The notes beneath the pieces are model-generated. The model made no database searches and was not told the origin of the DNA. It saw only the letters and a program-made list of their open reading frames with translations. Below, one piece after another: positions 26,394 to 35,452 of a stretch of 64,000 nucleotides of DNA; position 1 is the stretch's first letter; every line of letters starts with the position of its first letter. The stretch comes from Pseudomonas fulva (GTDB lineage Bacteria; Pseudomonadota; Gammaproteobacteria; Pseudomonadales; Pseudomonadaceae), in NCBI RefSeq assembly GCF_015680705.1, contig NZ_JADNYP010000004.1, positions 124,001 to 188,000 on the forward strand. The letters are read 5' to 3'. The position numbers and the translations under genes are program-made.

Positions 26394-27776
26394 ATGCTCG
26401 ACGATATTCGCTGGGATCGCGACCTGATCCGTCGCTATGACCTGGCCGGGCCTCGCTACACGTCCTACCCGACCGCGGTCCAGCTGCATGCCGGCGTCGG
26501 CTCGTTCGACCTGCTGCATGCCCTGCGCGAGAGTCGCCGTGCGGTAAGGCCGCTGTCGCTGTATATCCACGTGCCGTTCTGCGCCAACATCTGCTACTAC
26601 TGCGCCTGCAACAAGGTCATCACCAAGGACCGTGCCCGCGCCCAGCCCTATCTGCAGCGCCTGGAACAGGAAATCCGGCTGCTCGCCTGCCACCTGGACC
26701 CAGCCCAGCGCGTCGAGCAGCTGCATTTCGGCGGCGGCACGCCGACCTTTCTCAGCCATGTCGAGCTGCGTGGCCTGATGGCCAGCCTGCGCCAGCACTT
26801 CAACCTGCTGGACGACGACTCCGGCGACTACGGCATCGAGATCGACCCGCGCGAGGCCGACTGGTCGACCATGGGGCTGCTGCGCGAACTGGGCTTCAAC
26901 CGGGTCAGCCTAGGCGTGCAGGACCTCGACCCGGCCGTGCAGCGGGCCGTCAATCGCCTGCAGAGCCTGGAGCAGACTCGCACGCTGATCGAGGCCGCGC
27001 GGACCTTGCAGTTCCGCTCGATCAACCTCGACCTGATCTACGGCCTGCCACGGCAGACGCCGGAGAGCTTCGCCAGGACGGTGGAAGAGATAATCCAGCT
27101 GCAACCGGATCGCCTGTCGGTGTTCAACTACGCCCATTTGCCGGAGCGCTTCCTGCCCCAACGGCGCATCGATGGCAACGAGCTGCCCGCGGCCTCGGCC
27201 AAGCTGGAAATGCTCCAGGCCAGTATCGAGCAACTGACCGCCGCAGGTTACCGCTACATCGGCATGGATCATTTCGCGCTGCCCGACGATGAGCTGGCCA
27301 TCGCCCAGGAAGAAGGCACCTTGCAGCGCAACTTCCAGGGCTATACCACGCACGGGCATTGCGACCTGGTTGGCCTCGGGGTTTCGGCGATCAGCCAGAT
27401 CGGCGATCTGTACTGCCAGAACAGCAGCGACCTGGCCCAGTATCAGGACACGCTCGCGGCCGGCCAGCTGGCGACCCAGCGTGGCGTGCTGTGCAGCCAG
27501 GACGATCGGCTGCGCCGGGCGGTGATCCAGCAACTGATCTGTCATTTCCGGCTGGACTTCGACAGCTTCGAGCAGTGCAACGCCATCGACTTTCGGGGCT
27601 ACTTCAAGGCCCAGTGGCCGGCCTTGCAGAGCATGCACCGCGACGGTCTGATCCGGCTCGACGACCACGGCATCCAGGTCCTGCCGGCCGGCAGGCTGCT
27701 GGTGCGTTCGGTGTGCATGGTCTTCGACGCCTATCTGGATTTCGGCAACCGGCAGCGCTTTTCCCGGGTGATCTGA
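26394..27776 (+). CDS. hemN: Oxygen-independent coproporphyrinogen III oxidase HemN
   Basis: A 460-residue radical-SAM enzyme that decarboxylates coproporphyrinogen III to protoporphyrinogen IX without oxygen in haem synthesis. The iron-sulfur motif [14 protein letters not shown] supplies Cys63, Cys67 and Cys70, with Cys72 next to it as in true HemN. FGGGTPTF and [10 protein letters not shown] are also present, and the C-terminal HemN domain is full length, so it is not the HemW haem chaperone. It lies between the oxidase assembly genes and anr and carries its own Anr box. It provides haem b when oxygen is scarce, matching oxidase demand. Confidence 0.95.
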   Translation: MLDDIRWDRDLIRRYDLAGPRYTSYPTAVQLHAGVGSFDLLHALRESRRAVRPLSLYIHVPFCANICYYCACNKVITKDRARAQPYLQRLEQEIRLLACHLDPAQRVEQLHFGGGTPTFLSHVELRGLMASLRQHFNLLDDDSGDYGIEIDPREADWSTMGLLRELGFNRVSLGVQDLDPAVQRAVNRLQSLEQTRTLIEAARTLQFRSINLDLIYGLPRQTPESFARTVEEIIQLQPDRLSVFNYAHLPERFLPQRRIDGNELPAASAKLEMLQASIEQLTAAGYRYIGMDHFALPDDELAIAQEEGTLQRNFQGYTTHGHCDLVGLGVSAISQIGDLYCQNSSDLAQYQDTLAAGQLATQRGVLCSQDDRLRRAVIQQLICHFRLDFDSFEQCNAIDFRGYFKAQWPALQSMHRDGLIRLDDHGIQVLPAGRLLVRSVCMVFDAYLDFGNRQRFSRVI

Positions 27777-27846
27777 CCCGCTGCCCCGCCCTCCTCACCA
27801 CCGGCATCGGCCAGCCGCACATGCCTTGCAAGCTGGCCTACAGCCT

Positions 27847-27869
27847 GGCCGTAGGTTACCCTTACGGCC
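27847..27869. promoter_or_regulatory. Inverted repeat in the anr leader
   Basis: Perfect 7-bp arms GGCCGTA (27847-27853) and TACGGCC (27863-27869) lie 31 bases before the anr ATG. The position fits an operator or leader hairpin. It does not match the Anr consensus. Confidence 0.35.
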
Positions 27870-27900
27870 GATGTGTGCTTTCTCACAAGGATCGAAGACA

Positions 27901-28635
27901 ATGCCCGAGCCAGTCAAACTGCGCCCCCACGGTCAGGCCCACTGCAAGGATTGCAGCCTGGCCCCCCTGTGCCTGCCCCTGTCGCTCAATCTCGAGGACA
28001 TGGACGCGCTGGATGAAATCGTCAAACGCGGTCGTCCGCTGAAGAAAGGCGAGTTCCTGTTCCGCCAGGGGGATGATTTCGGCTCGGTCTATGCCGTGCG
28101 CTCAGGCGCCCTGAAGACCTTCAGCCTGAGCGACGGCGGCGAGGAGCAGATCACCGGCTTCCACCTGCCCAGCGAGCTGGTCGGCCTGTCCGGCATGGAC
28201 ACCGAGACCTACCCGGTTTCGGCTCAGGCCCAGGAAACCACTTCGGTCTGCGAGATCCCCTTCGAGCGTCTCGACGAGCTTTCGGTGCAGCTGCCACAGC
28301 TGCGTCGCCAGCTGATGCGGGTGATGAGCCGGGAGATCCGTGACGACCAGCAGATGATGCTGCTGCTGTCCAAGAAGACCGCCGACGAGCGGATCGCCAC
28401 CTTCCTGGTCAACCTTTCGGCCCGTTTCCGCGCACGTGGCTATTCGGCCAACCAGTTCCGCCTGAGCATGTCGCGCAACGAGATCGGCAACTACCTGGGC
28501 CTTGCGGTCGAGACCGTGTCGCGGGTCTTCACCCGCTTCCAGCAGAACGGCCTGCTCAAGGCCGAGGGCAAGGAGGTGCATATTCTCGATCCGATCCAGC
28601 TGTGCGCGCTGGCTGGCGGCTCGATGGACGCCTGA
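27901..28635 (+). CDS. anr: Anaerobic regulator Anr (FNR family)
   Basis: A 244-residue CRP/FNR regulator. The N-terminal cysteines 15, 18 and 24 ([11 protein letters not shown]) and Cys117 (TSVCEIPF) are the four ligands for the oxygen-sensitive [4Fe-4S] cluster. A cyclic-nucleotide-like beta-roll follows, then the helix-turn-helix ISxxxVETVSR type ([18 protein letters not shown]) that reads TTGAT half-sites. Without oxygen it dimerises and activates genes such as the cco operon and hemN, both with boxes in this window. It sits 124 bp after hemN and 53 bp before apt. Confidence 0.96.
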   Translation: MPEPVKLRPHGQAHCKDCSLAPLCLPLSLNLEDMDALDEIVKRGRPLKKGEFLFRQGDDFGSVYAVRSGALKTFSLSDGGEEQITGFHLPSELVGLSGMDTETYPVSAQAQETTSVCEIPFERLDELSVQLPQLRRQLMRVMSREIRDDQQMMLLLSKKTADERIATFLVNLSARFRARGYSANQFRLSMSRNEIGNYLGLAVETVSRVFTRFQQNGLLKAEGKEVHILDPIQLCALAGGSMDA

Positions 28636-28688
28636 AAGGCTTGCCCAGCAGGTATACTGGCGCATTCGTTTTCCAGGATACCTGCCTC

Positions 28689-29237
28689 ATGCACAGCGAC
28701 GCCTTCGACCTCAAGACCCTGATCCGTCCAGTGCCGGACTTTCCCAAGCCGGGCGTGATCTTTCGCGACATCACGCCGCTGTTCCAGTCACCGCGCGGGT
28801 TGCGCCATGTCACCGATCAGTTCGTCGAGCGCTATGTCGAGGCCGAGTTCAGCCATATTGGCGCGATGGATGCGCGCGGTTTCCTGATCGGCGCGATCAT
28901 CGCCCACCAGCTCAACAAGCCGCTGACCCTGTTCCGCAAGCAAGGCAAGCTGCCCGCCGATGTATTGTCCGAGGGTTACCAGACCGAATATGGCGAGGCC
29001 TTCCTAGAAGTGCATGCCGACAGCCTGTGCGAAGGTGACTCGGTGCTGATCTTCGATGACCTGATCGCCACTGGCGGCACCCTGCTGGCCGCCGCCAACC
29101 TGGTGCGCCGTACCGGTGCGCAGGTGTTCGAAGCCGCCGCGATCATCGACCTGCCGGAGCTGGACGGCTCGCGCCGGCTACAGGCGGCCGGGGTGCCGAC
29201 CTTCTGCCTGACCGAGTTTTCCTTGAGCGAGTATTGA
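28689..29237 (+). CDS. apt: Adenine phosphoribosyltransferase
   Basis: A 182-residue cytoplasmic purine-salvage enzyme converting adenine and PRPP to [23 protein letters not shown] is the type I Apt start; [14 protein letters not shown] is the PRPP-binding loop; [14 protein letters not shown] supplies base contacts. Length and order are normal. It follows anr in the conserved pseudomonad arrangement and converges with recR. Confidence 0.95.
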   Translation: MHSDAFDLKTLIRPVPDFPKPGVIFRDITPLFQSPRGLRHVTDQFVERYVEAEFSHIGAMDARGFLIGAIIAHQLNKPLTLFRKQGKLPADVLSEGYQTEYGEAFLEVHADSLCEGDSVLIFDDLIATGGTLLAAANLVRRTGAQVFEAAAIIDLPELDGSRRLQAAGVPTFCLTEFSLSEY

Positions 29238-29292
29238 GCGTTTCCCGCAGGCGCAGCGGCCTCCGTGGGAGGCTACCGAGCCTCCAGGACCA

Positions 29293-29358
29293 GCGGTGGA
29301 TGCTTGCAGGCCGGCGCAGGAACGGCCCGGCAAATATCCACCGCCGGTGCTGCAAGCA
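29293..29358. ncRNA. Possible pseudoknot-forming intergenic structure
   Basis: Two perfect 9-bp complementarities interleave in the order A-B-A'-B': GCGGTGGAT (29293-29301) with ATCCACCGC (29336-29344), and TGCTTGCAG (29301-29309) with CTGCAAGCA (29350-29358). That is the topology of an H-type pseudoknot or of two mutually exclusive stems. It lies between the convergent apt and recR genes. No promoter was identified, so it may equally be a transcript-end structure. Confidence 0.35.
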
Positions 29359-29437
29359 CGGCCCGCAAGCCCTCAGCGATGATGCTGGAAGCGCACGGCC
29401 ATAAACCTGCAGCACAGTCTCGATGGCCGCGAAACGC

Positions 29438-30040
29438 TCAGAACGAAATCGGCCGGCGCCCGGCGAATGCGTGGGCCAGGGTCCCACCGTCCACCAGCTC
29501 CAGCTCGCCGCCAAGCGGCACGCCGTGGGCGATTCGCGAGACGGTCAACCCTTTGTCGATCAACAGCTGGGCGATGTAGTGCGCGGTGGCTTCGCCCTCG
29601 ACCGTGGGGTTGGTCGCCAGGATCACCTCGCTGAAGGTGCCCTGCTCTTCGACCCGCGCCATCAGTTGCGGCACGCCAATGGCATCAGGGCCAAGGCCGT
29701 CGAGCGGCGAAAGATGCCCCTTGAGCACGAAATAGCGACCGCGATAGCCGGTCTGCTCGACCGCGTACACGTCCATCGGCCCTTCCACCACGCACAGCTG
29801 GGTATCGTCGCGGCGCGGATCGGCGCATTGCGGGCACAGCTCCTGTTCGGTCAGGGTCCGGCACTGCCGGCAGTGGCCGACGCCCTCCATCGCCTGGCTC
29901 AGGGCCTGGGCCAGGCGCACCCCGCCACTGCGGTCACGCTCGAGCAACTGCAGCGCCATGCGCTGGGCGGTTTTCTGGCCGACGCCGGGCAAGGTGCGCA
30001 AGGCATCGATCAGTTGGCGAATGAGGGGACTGAAGCTCAT
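29438..30040 (-). CDS. recR: Recombination mediator RecR
   Basis: A 200-residue protein with an N-terminal helix-hairpin-helix ([20 protein letters not shown]), a C4 zinc finger ([16 protein letters not shown]), a Toprim domain ([14 protein letters not shown]) and the C-terminal Walker-B-like [15 protein letters not shown]. With RecO and RecF it loads RecA on single-stranded gaps. The ATG at 30040 gives the normal family length; the longer open frame adds non-conserved residues. Last gene of the dnaX-ybaB-recR operon. Confidence 0.96.
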   Translation of the reverse strand: MSFSPLIRQLIDALRTLPGVGQKTAQRMALQLLERDRSGGVRLAQALSQAMEGVGHCRQCRTLTEQELCPQCADPRRDDTQLCVVEGPMDVYAVEQTGYRGRYFVLKGHLSPLDGLGPDAIGVPQLMARVEEQGTFSEVILATNPTVEGEATAHYIAQLLIDKGLTVSRIAHGVPLGGELELVDGGTLAHAFAGRRPISF

Positions 30041-30136
30041 GGGGCAGACCTGTCGGTAATCCAGAGGGGGCACAACGAAAATGGGAGCAACGACCGAGCG
30101 ACCGTTGCCCCCACCGATCCTGAAGCCGGATACCGG

Positions 30137-30463
30137 TCAGAACGGCATCTTGAAGCCTGGCGGAAGCTGCATGCCGGCCGTCATGCTGCCCATCTTCTCC
30201 TGGCTGTTCTGCTCGACCTTGCGCACCGCGTCGTTGACGGCGGCGGCGATCAGGTCCTCGAGCACTTCCTTGTCTTCCTGCATCAGGCTGTCGTCAAGGC
30301 TGATGCGCTTGACGTCGTGGCGACCGGTCATCACCACGCTGACCAGGCCGGCACCGGACTGCCCGGTCACTTCCGCATTGGCCAGTTCTTCCTGCATCTT
30401 GGCCATCTTTTCCTGCATCTGCTGGGCCTGCTTCATCAGGCCGGCCATGCCACCTTTCATCAT
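30137..30463 (-). CDS. YbaB/EbfC-family nucleoid-associated protein
   Basis: A 108-residue DNA-binding protein starting [17 protein letters not shown], with a methionine/glutamine-rich N-terminal helix and the family core [20 protein letters not shown]. It forms tweezer-like dimers on DNA. The open frame begins at a GTG three codons earlier; the ATG pair gives the usual length. It lies between dnaX and recR, its almost universal location. Confidence 0.93.
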   Translation of the reverse strand: MMKGGMAGLMKQAQQMQEKMAKMQEELANAEVTGQSGAGLVSVVMTGRHDVKRISLDDSLMQEDKEVLEDLIAAAVNDAVRKVEQNSQEKMGSMTAGMQLPPGFKMPF

Positions 30464-30526
30464 GGGGAACACCTCGGTTGTGTCATGTGATGCGGCCAGG
30501 CTGGCCAGGCCGCACGGGTTGTCCGT

Positions 30527-32563
30527 TCAATCGCCCTGGCTGGCCAGGGCCTCTACAGGTTCGATACTGTCCGGCCGGACCGTCGCGCCAAACTGGCGGA
30601 CCATCTGCTGGACGAGCGGGTCAGTCTCGATCGACACCTCGGCTTCGCGCTGACGCTCGGCGCGCTTGCGGGCGGCGGCCTGGGCCGGGGTCTCCTGCTC
30701 GGGCCGGACCAGCTCGATCCTCAGGCGCAGGCTGCGGCCCAGGTGCTGGTCCAGGGCCTCGTTCAGGCGTCGTTGCTGGGTCGCGTTGAACAGCGCGCCC
30801 TGGGCTGGATCCAGGTGCAACAGCCATTCATCACCCTCCACGGCAACGAGACTACAGTTGGCGGCGATGTTGCCTGTCATCCCTGAGATAGGCAACCGAG
30901 GGAATAATTCCAGCCATTGCAGGGCCAGGCCCGTGGCCGGATGAGCGGCAGGCGCTGGTTCGGACACTGCGGCAGGCTCGGCCTCATGGACGTGCTCGGC
31001 CAGTTCGTCCAGGTAACTGAAGCCCATCGGCCCGGTGTCGGACGGAAAGTCGTAGTCGTCATCCGACGCTGGCTCTTCGTCACGCACCGCGCCGGCCGAA
31101 CCATAGGCGTTCGGGTCGAAGGGCGGCTCGTCATCATGCCCCGCGCTGGCGGGCACCGCAGTGGCGAGCGGACGCGGTGGCGTGTCGGCGACAGGCTTGG
31201 GCGGTGCCTGCTCGGCAACCGGTGCCGGCGCATCCTCCCAGGGCGGGCTGATCGACGGAGCTGCCGCCACCGGCTCGGCCGCCGGGGCTGATGCCGGCCC
31301 GGATGGCACCTGAGCCTCGGCTGGGGCTGGCTCGACCGACGCAGCGGCTACGCCCGCCGTGGCCGGAGCCGGTACCTGCGCGGTGCTCGCCCCCGCAACG
31401 GCCACCGCTGCGGCGGAATCAGCTGTGGCCTGGCTGATCCCCTGCGTCTTTAGCCTCGGCGGCGGCGCATCGTCGGTATCAGCCGGGCGGAAGGCCAGCA
31501 TGCGCAGCAGGACCATCTCGAAGCCGCCACGCGGATCCGGTGCCAGCGGCAGGTCGCGGCGCCCGATCAAGCCCATCTGGTAATAGAACTGCACGTCCTC
31601 GGCAGGCAGGGCGCCAGCCAGCGCCAGCACCCGCTCGCGATCGCCCTGGCCGTTGTCGATCGCCTCGGGCAGCGCCTGGGCGATCGCCACACGGTGCAGC
31701 ACGTTGAGCATTTCCGCGAGCACGCCGCTCCAGTCCGGGCCCTGCTCGGCCAGGTTGCGGACCGCCTCGAGCAGGCCACGCGCATCGCCTTCGAGCAGGG
31801 CCTGGAGGACCTCGTAGACCTGGCCGTGGTCCAGCGTGCCAAGCATCGCCCGCACATCGGCGGCCAGGACCTTGCCCTCGCCGAAGGCGATCGCCTGGTC
31901 GGTCAGGCTCATGGCATCGCGCATGGAGCCGTCCGCGGCCCGGCCCAGCAGCCACAGGGCATCGGGCTCGAACGGCACGTTCTCGGCCTCGAGCACATGG
32001 CTCAGATGCTCGACCACGCGCTCCGGGCTCATGTTCTTGAGCGAGAACTGCAGGCAGCGGGACAGGATGGTCGCCGGCAGCTTCTGCGGGTCGGTGGTGG
32101 CGAGGATGAACTTGACGTGGGGCGGCGGCTCTTCCAGCGTCTTGAGCAAGGCGTTGAAGGAGTGCGTCGAGAGCATGTGCACCTCGTCGATCAGGTACAC
32201 CTTGAAGCGCCCACGGCTCGGCGCGTACTGCACGTTGTCGAGCAGCTCGCGGGTGTCCTCGACCTTGGTGCGGCTGGCGGCGTCGATCTCGATCAGGTCG
32301 ACGAAGCGGCCTTCGTCGATTTCCCGGCACACCGAGCAGACACCGCAGGGGGTCGAGGTGATGCCGGTCTCGCAGTTCAGGCACTTGGCGATGATCCGCG
32401 CGATGGTGGTCTTGCCCACCCCGCGGGTGCCGGTGAACAGGTAGGCGTGGTGCAGTCGCTGGTTGTCCAGGGCATTGATCAGCGCCTTGAGCACGTGCGT
32501 CTGGCCGACCATTTCGCGGAACGAGCGCGGACGCCATTTACGTGCAAGAACCTGATAACTCAT
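30527..32563 (-). CDS. dnaX: DNA polymerase III subunits gamma and tau
   Basis: A 678-residue clamp-loader ATPase starting MSYQVLARKWRPRSF. GTRGVGKTTIARI is the Walker A, CETGITSTPCGVCSVC the zinc module, YLIDEVHMLS the Walker B and ILSRCLQF the SRC sensor. A proline/alanine-rich linker (about residues 380-540) leads to the tau-specific C-terminus (WLELFPRLPISGMTGNIAA) that binds the polymerase core and DnaB. I saw no A-rich slippery site like the one that yields gamma in E. coli, so whether a short form exists is open. Heads dnaX-ybaB-recR. Confidence 0.95.
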   Translation of the reverse strand: MSYQVLARKWRPRSFREMVGQTHVLKALINALDNQRLHHAYLFTGTRGVGKTTIARIIAKCLNCETGITSTPCGVCSVCREIDEGRFVDLIEIDAASRTKVEDTRELLDNVQYAPSRGRFKVYLIDEVHMLSTHSFNALLKTLEEPPPHVKFILATTDPQKLPATILSRCLQFSLKNMSPERVVEHLSHVLEAENVPFEPDALWLLGRAADGSMRDAMSLTDQAIAFGEGKVLAADVRAMLGTLDHGQVYEVLQALLEGDARGLLEAVRNLAEQGPDWSGVLAEMLNVLHRVAIAQALPEAIDNGQGDRERVLALAGALPAEDVQFYYQMGLIGRRDLPLAPDPRGGFEMVLLRMLAFRPADTDDAPPPRLKTQGISQATADSAAAVAVAGASTAQVPAPATAGVAAASVEPAPAEAQVPSGPASAPAAEPVAAAPSISPPWEDAPAPVAEQAPPKPVADTPPRPLATAVPASAGHDDEPPFDPNAYGSAGAVRDEEPASDDDYDFPSDTGPMGFSYLDELAEHVHEAEPAAVSEPAPAAHPATGLALQWLELFPRLPISGMTGNIAANCSLVAVEGDEWLLHLDPAQGALFNATQQRRLNEALDQHLGRSLRLRIELVRPEQETPAQAAARKRAERQREAEVSIETDPLVQQMVRQFGATVRPDSIEPVEALASQGD

Positions 32564-32871
32564 GGAAAACCGTCGCAACTGAACCAGCGGGAGATCGCTA
32601 ATGCTAGCGGAGCGGGGGCGAAATTGCACCATTGAGCGCGACCCTGGCGGTGACGAGGCGACGACAGTGATGGCTGGCGCAACGGTTAGCGACAGCGGTT
32701 CTTGCAAATGGTAAATGTTTCTATTTACATTTTTTTCACAATTTTATAGCCTTCCTACGCACCAGAGGCAGGATGCGACTTCATTAAACGGACGTTTCCC
32801 ACATTGACTTCAGACTCTGCACCTGTTCAGGAATGAGTCCTCCTTGGGTTGTGCCCGAAGGTTACAGAACA
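32564..32871. other. 308-bp divergent region, dnaX and receptor promoters
   Basis: It holds the promoters of dnaX (leftward) and the siderophore receptor (rightward). It has an unusual AT-rich patch at about 32700-32760 with a dyad symmetry (listed separately). No gene is supported. No canonical Fur box was found by eye. Confidence 0.5.
32707..32731 (+). promoter_or_regulatory. Dyad operator candidate for the siderophore receptor
   Basis: AATGGTAAAT (32707-32716) and ATTTACATT (32723-32731) form a near-perfect inverted repeat around a six-base spacer, in the most AT-rich stretch of the window, about 140 bases before the receptor start. It does not fit the Fur hexamers well or a PvdS-type promoter. 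A different regulator, or an imperfect Fur site, is possible. Confidence 0.4.
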
Positions 32872-35028
32872 ATGAATCCCTACTCTTTGCGCCCGCTCGC
32901 GCTGATGATCTCCCTTGCCACCGCAAGCTCGCTGGCCCATGCCGCCGATGTCGTCGAACTCGGCGCCAGCGAAGTCACCGCGATCGCCGACTCGACGGCC
33001 AACCAGGCGACCACCGAAGGCACGCGCTCCTACACCACCGGCGCGATGAGCACTTCCACCGGCCTGCCGCTGTCGATCCGCGAGACGCCGCAGTCGGTCA
33101 GCGTGATCACCCGGCAGCGCATCGAAGACCAGGGCATGAACAACCTCGACGATGTGGTCAAGTACGCCCCTGGCGTGACCTTGCGCAAGTTCGGCTCGGA
33201 CCGCCGGGAGTTCCTGGCGCGCGGCTTCCGCATCGACAACATCATGTACGATGGGCTGTCCACCACCGCAGGCACCTTCACCCTCGACACCCTGGCTTCG
33301 GCGGACCTGGCCATCTATGACCGCGTCGAAGTCGTGCGTGGCGCGACCGGCCTGATGACGGGTGCCGGCGACCCGTCCGCGACCTTGAACCTGGTGCGCA
33401 AGCGCCCCACGGCCACGCCCCAGCTGAGCATCACCACCAGCGCGGGCAGCTGGGACCGGTACCGCACCGAGATCGACGCCTCCAACAAGCTCAACGACAG
33501 CGGCACCCTGCGCGGCCGCGTGGTGGCCGCCTACGAAGACAACGACAGCTTCGTCGATGTACGCGGGACCAAGCGCCAGACCTTCTACGGGATCCTGGAA
33601 GCCGACCTGAGCGATTCGACCACCTTCACCATCGGCGCTTCCAAGCAGCGTGAAGACAAGAAGTCCGATTGGGGCAGCCTGCCCAGCGGGCCCAACGGCG
33701 AGAACCTGCACCTGTCGCGTTCGACCTTCTATGGCGGTGACTGGGCTTATTGGGATCAGGACAACTACACGTTGTTCTCGGACCTGACCCACAAGTTCGA
33801 CAATGGCTGGACCGGCAAGGTGGCTGTGCAGAAGATCTGGGGCGAGTCCGACACGTTCTCCAACTACCTGTCGGCGATGAACTACCCCTACGCTTCGGTC
33901 TCCGACCTGGGCACAGCCTCTGGGCACTACCTGACCGACGACGACATGCTCAACATCGACGCCTCGCTGGGCGGCTCGTTCCAGCTGATGGGTCGCGATC
34001 ACGAGTTCCTCGCCGGGGTCAGCCGTCGCCAGGAGAAATACAACCAGCGCGGTGGCTGGTGGGCAGCGACGCCCATCAACATCTATGATTTCGATCCTGG
34101 CAGCGTGGTCAAGCCGTCCATCGCCGATCGCAACGCCTATGCCAACCACAACGTCACCACCGAGGAAGCGGCCTACGCCGTGGCCCGTTTCAACCCGATC
34201 GACCCTTTGCATGTGATCATCGGCGGGCGTGTCAGCTGGTGGGACTATGACAACAAGCTGAGCGACAACGACTACAAGGCCACCCGCGAATTCACGCCCT
34301 ATGCCGGTATCATCTACGACCTGAACGATACCTACTCGGCCTACGCCAGCTATACCGAGATCTTCAAGCCTCAGAGCAACCAGGATGTCGGCGGTTCGGT
34401 GCTCGAACCAATGACCGGTGAAAGCTATGAGATCGGCTTGAAGGGCGAATACCTCGACGGTGCGCTGAACGCTTCGGTAGCGCTGTTCGAGATGACCCAG
34501 GAAAACCGCGCCTACGCCATCGCCAACCAGCCAGCCAGCTGTGCCAGCCAGGGCCGGACCTGCTACGAAGCCGCTGGCGAAGTGCGCAGCCGTGGTATCG
34601 ATACCGAGCTCAGCGGCGCCCTGACGCCGAACTGGAACTTCTCGGCGGCCTATACCTACGTCATGAGCGAGTACGTCAAGGACACCACCTACCAGGGCAA
34701 GCGCTTCGGCCCCGACCAGCCCAAGCACCTGTTCAAGGCGGCGACCAGCTACAACCTCACCGGCGACCTGAGCAAGTGGCGAGTCGGCGCGGATGTCTTC
34801 GCCCAGAGCGAAACCTACAACCGCGTAGGCAACGGCCACGCCGAACAGGACAGCTATGCCGTGGTGGGCCTGATGGCCGGCTACCGCTTCGACGAGCACT
34901 GGGACGGCCGCGTCAACTTCAACAATGTCTTCGACAAGAAGTACTGGCAAGGCATCCCGAACGGTACCGGCAATGGCGTCTATGGCGACCCACGCAACGT
35001 GATGTTCAGCCTGAAGTGGACCTTGTAA
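32872..35028 (+). CDS. TonB-dependent siderophore receptor
   Basis: A 718-residue outer-membrane receptor. The signal peptide ends ASSLAHA, followed closely by the plug domain (LSIRETPQSVSVITRQRI, VRGATGLMTGAGDPSATLN) and a 22-strand barrel ending in the aromatic-rich GDPRNVMFSLKWTL. No N-terminal STN signalling domain is present, so it transports without the surface-signalling relay. It resembles the ferripyoverdine/ferrichrome receptor group (YAPGVTLRKFGSDRREF); the ligand is unknown. No ECF sigma or transport genes flank it. The ATG at 32872 precedes a clean signal peptide. A dyad upstream and a strong terminator downstream make it a single-gene unit. Confidence 0.93.
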   Translation: MNPYSLRPLALMISLATASSLAHAADVVELGASEVTAIADSTANQATTEGTRSYTTGAMSTSTGLPLSIRETPQSVSVITRQRIEDQGMNNLDDVVKYAPGVTLRKFGSDRREFLARGFRIDNIMYDGLSTTAGTFTLDTLASADLAIYDRVEVVRGATGLMTGAGDPSATLNLVRKRPTATPQLSITTSAGSWDRYRTEIDASNKLNDSGTLRGRVVAAYEDNDSFVDVRGTKRQTFYGILEADLSDSTTFTIGASKQREDKKSDWGSLPSGPNGENLHLSRSTFYGGDWAYWDQDNYTLFSDLTHKFDNGWTGKVAVQKIWGESDTFSNYLSAMNYPYASVSDLGTASGHYLTDDDMLNIDASLGGSFQLMGRDHEFLAGVSRRQEKYNQRGGWWAATPINIYDFDPGSVVKPSIADRNAYANHNVTTEEAAYAVARFNPIDPLHVIIGGRVSWWDYDNKLSDNDYKATREFTPYAGIIYDLNDTYSAYASYTEIFKPQSNQDVGGSVLEPMTGESYEIGLKGEYLDGALNASVALFEMTQENRAYAIANQPASCASQGRTCYEAAGEVRSRGIDTELSGALTPNWNFSAAYTYVMSEYVKDTTYQGKRFGPDQPKHLFKAATSYNLTGDLSKWRVGADVFAQSETYNRVGNGHAEQDSYAVVGLMAGYRFDEHWDGRVNFNNVFDKKYWQGIPNGTGNGVYGDPRNVMFSLKWTL

Positions 35029-35450
35029 CTCAATAGCCGCCCCTGACAACGCCAGCCCTCGTGCTGGCGTTGTTCATTGCCCCAACCTTCATGACCAGGC
35101 GGCCAAGAACCGCCCGCGCCCGAATGCCTCGCGGGCCGCCAGGCTGGGCAGGCAATTGCGCAGCGGCGTCGGCGTGCGCCTGGCGCACAGCCCCGCCATC
35201 GCCGGTTGCATCGGGCACAGCGGCAACTCCCAGTCACACAGCCCGCCGCCAACCGCGATGGTCCGCACAGCGCCCCCCTCTGCCTCGACCCCAAGGCTTT
35301 GTACGAAAAGTGTCTGCGCGACGATCAGGCTACGTTGAAAACAGGCTCGGAATGCTCGTTTACAACCCATAAAGTCGAGCGCGACCCCCGGCCGTTCCTC
35401 GCCTGTTTTCGCCTTGCCTGATCGCCGCTCGGCGACTTTTCGTACAAAGC
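35029..35450. other. 422-bp repeat-rich intergenic region
   Basis: No real gene is supported. Left to right it holds the receptor terminator (35046-35073), a GC-rich stretch to about 35293, and an inverted-repeat element (35294-35452). A continuous minus-strand open frame runs through most of it (AVRTIAVGGGLCDWELPLCP, MQPAMAGLCARRTPTPLRN). From memory such frames recur as short hypothetical proteins in Pseudomonas, which would suggest a dispersed repeat rather than a gene; this was not checked. Confidence 0.5.
35046..35073 (+). terminator. Terminator after the siderophore receptor
   Basis: An 11-bp perfect stem, ACAACGCCAGC (35046-35056) with GCTGGCGTTGT (35063-35073), with a 6-base loop, 17 bases after the receptor stop and followed by a short T-rich stretch. 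A good intrinsic terminator. Confidence 0.75.
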
Positions 35451-35452
35451 CT
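35294..35452. mobile_element. MITE-like inverted-repeat element, about 159 bp
   Basis: The two ends are 37-bp inverted repeats matching at 31 positions, each beginning with the same 18 bases (AGGCTTTGTACGAAAAGT read inward from either end). The similarity continues inward with GAAAACAGGC (35337-35346) mirrored by GCCTGTTTTC (35401-35410), so the element is a near-palindrome with a short unique centre. It encodes no transposase. No clear target-site duplication was seen. Its right end overlaps the stop codon of the helicase gene. Confidence 0.65.

Noticed and set aside
30527..32563. A programmed frameshift site in dnaX giving gamma
   Set aside because: No A-rich slippery heptamer of the E. 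coli type was found on the coding strand.
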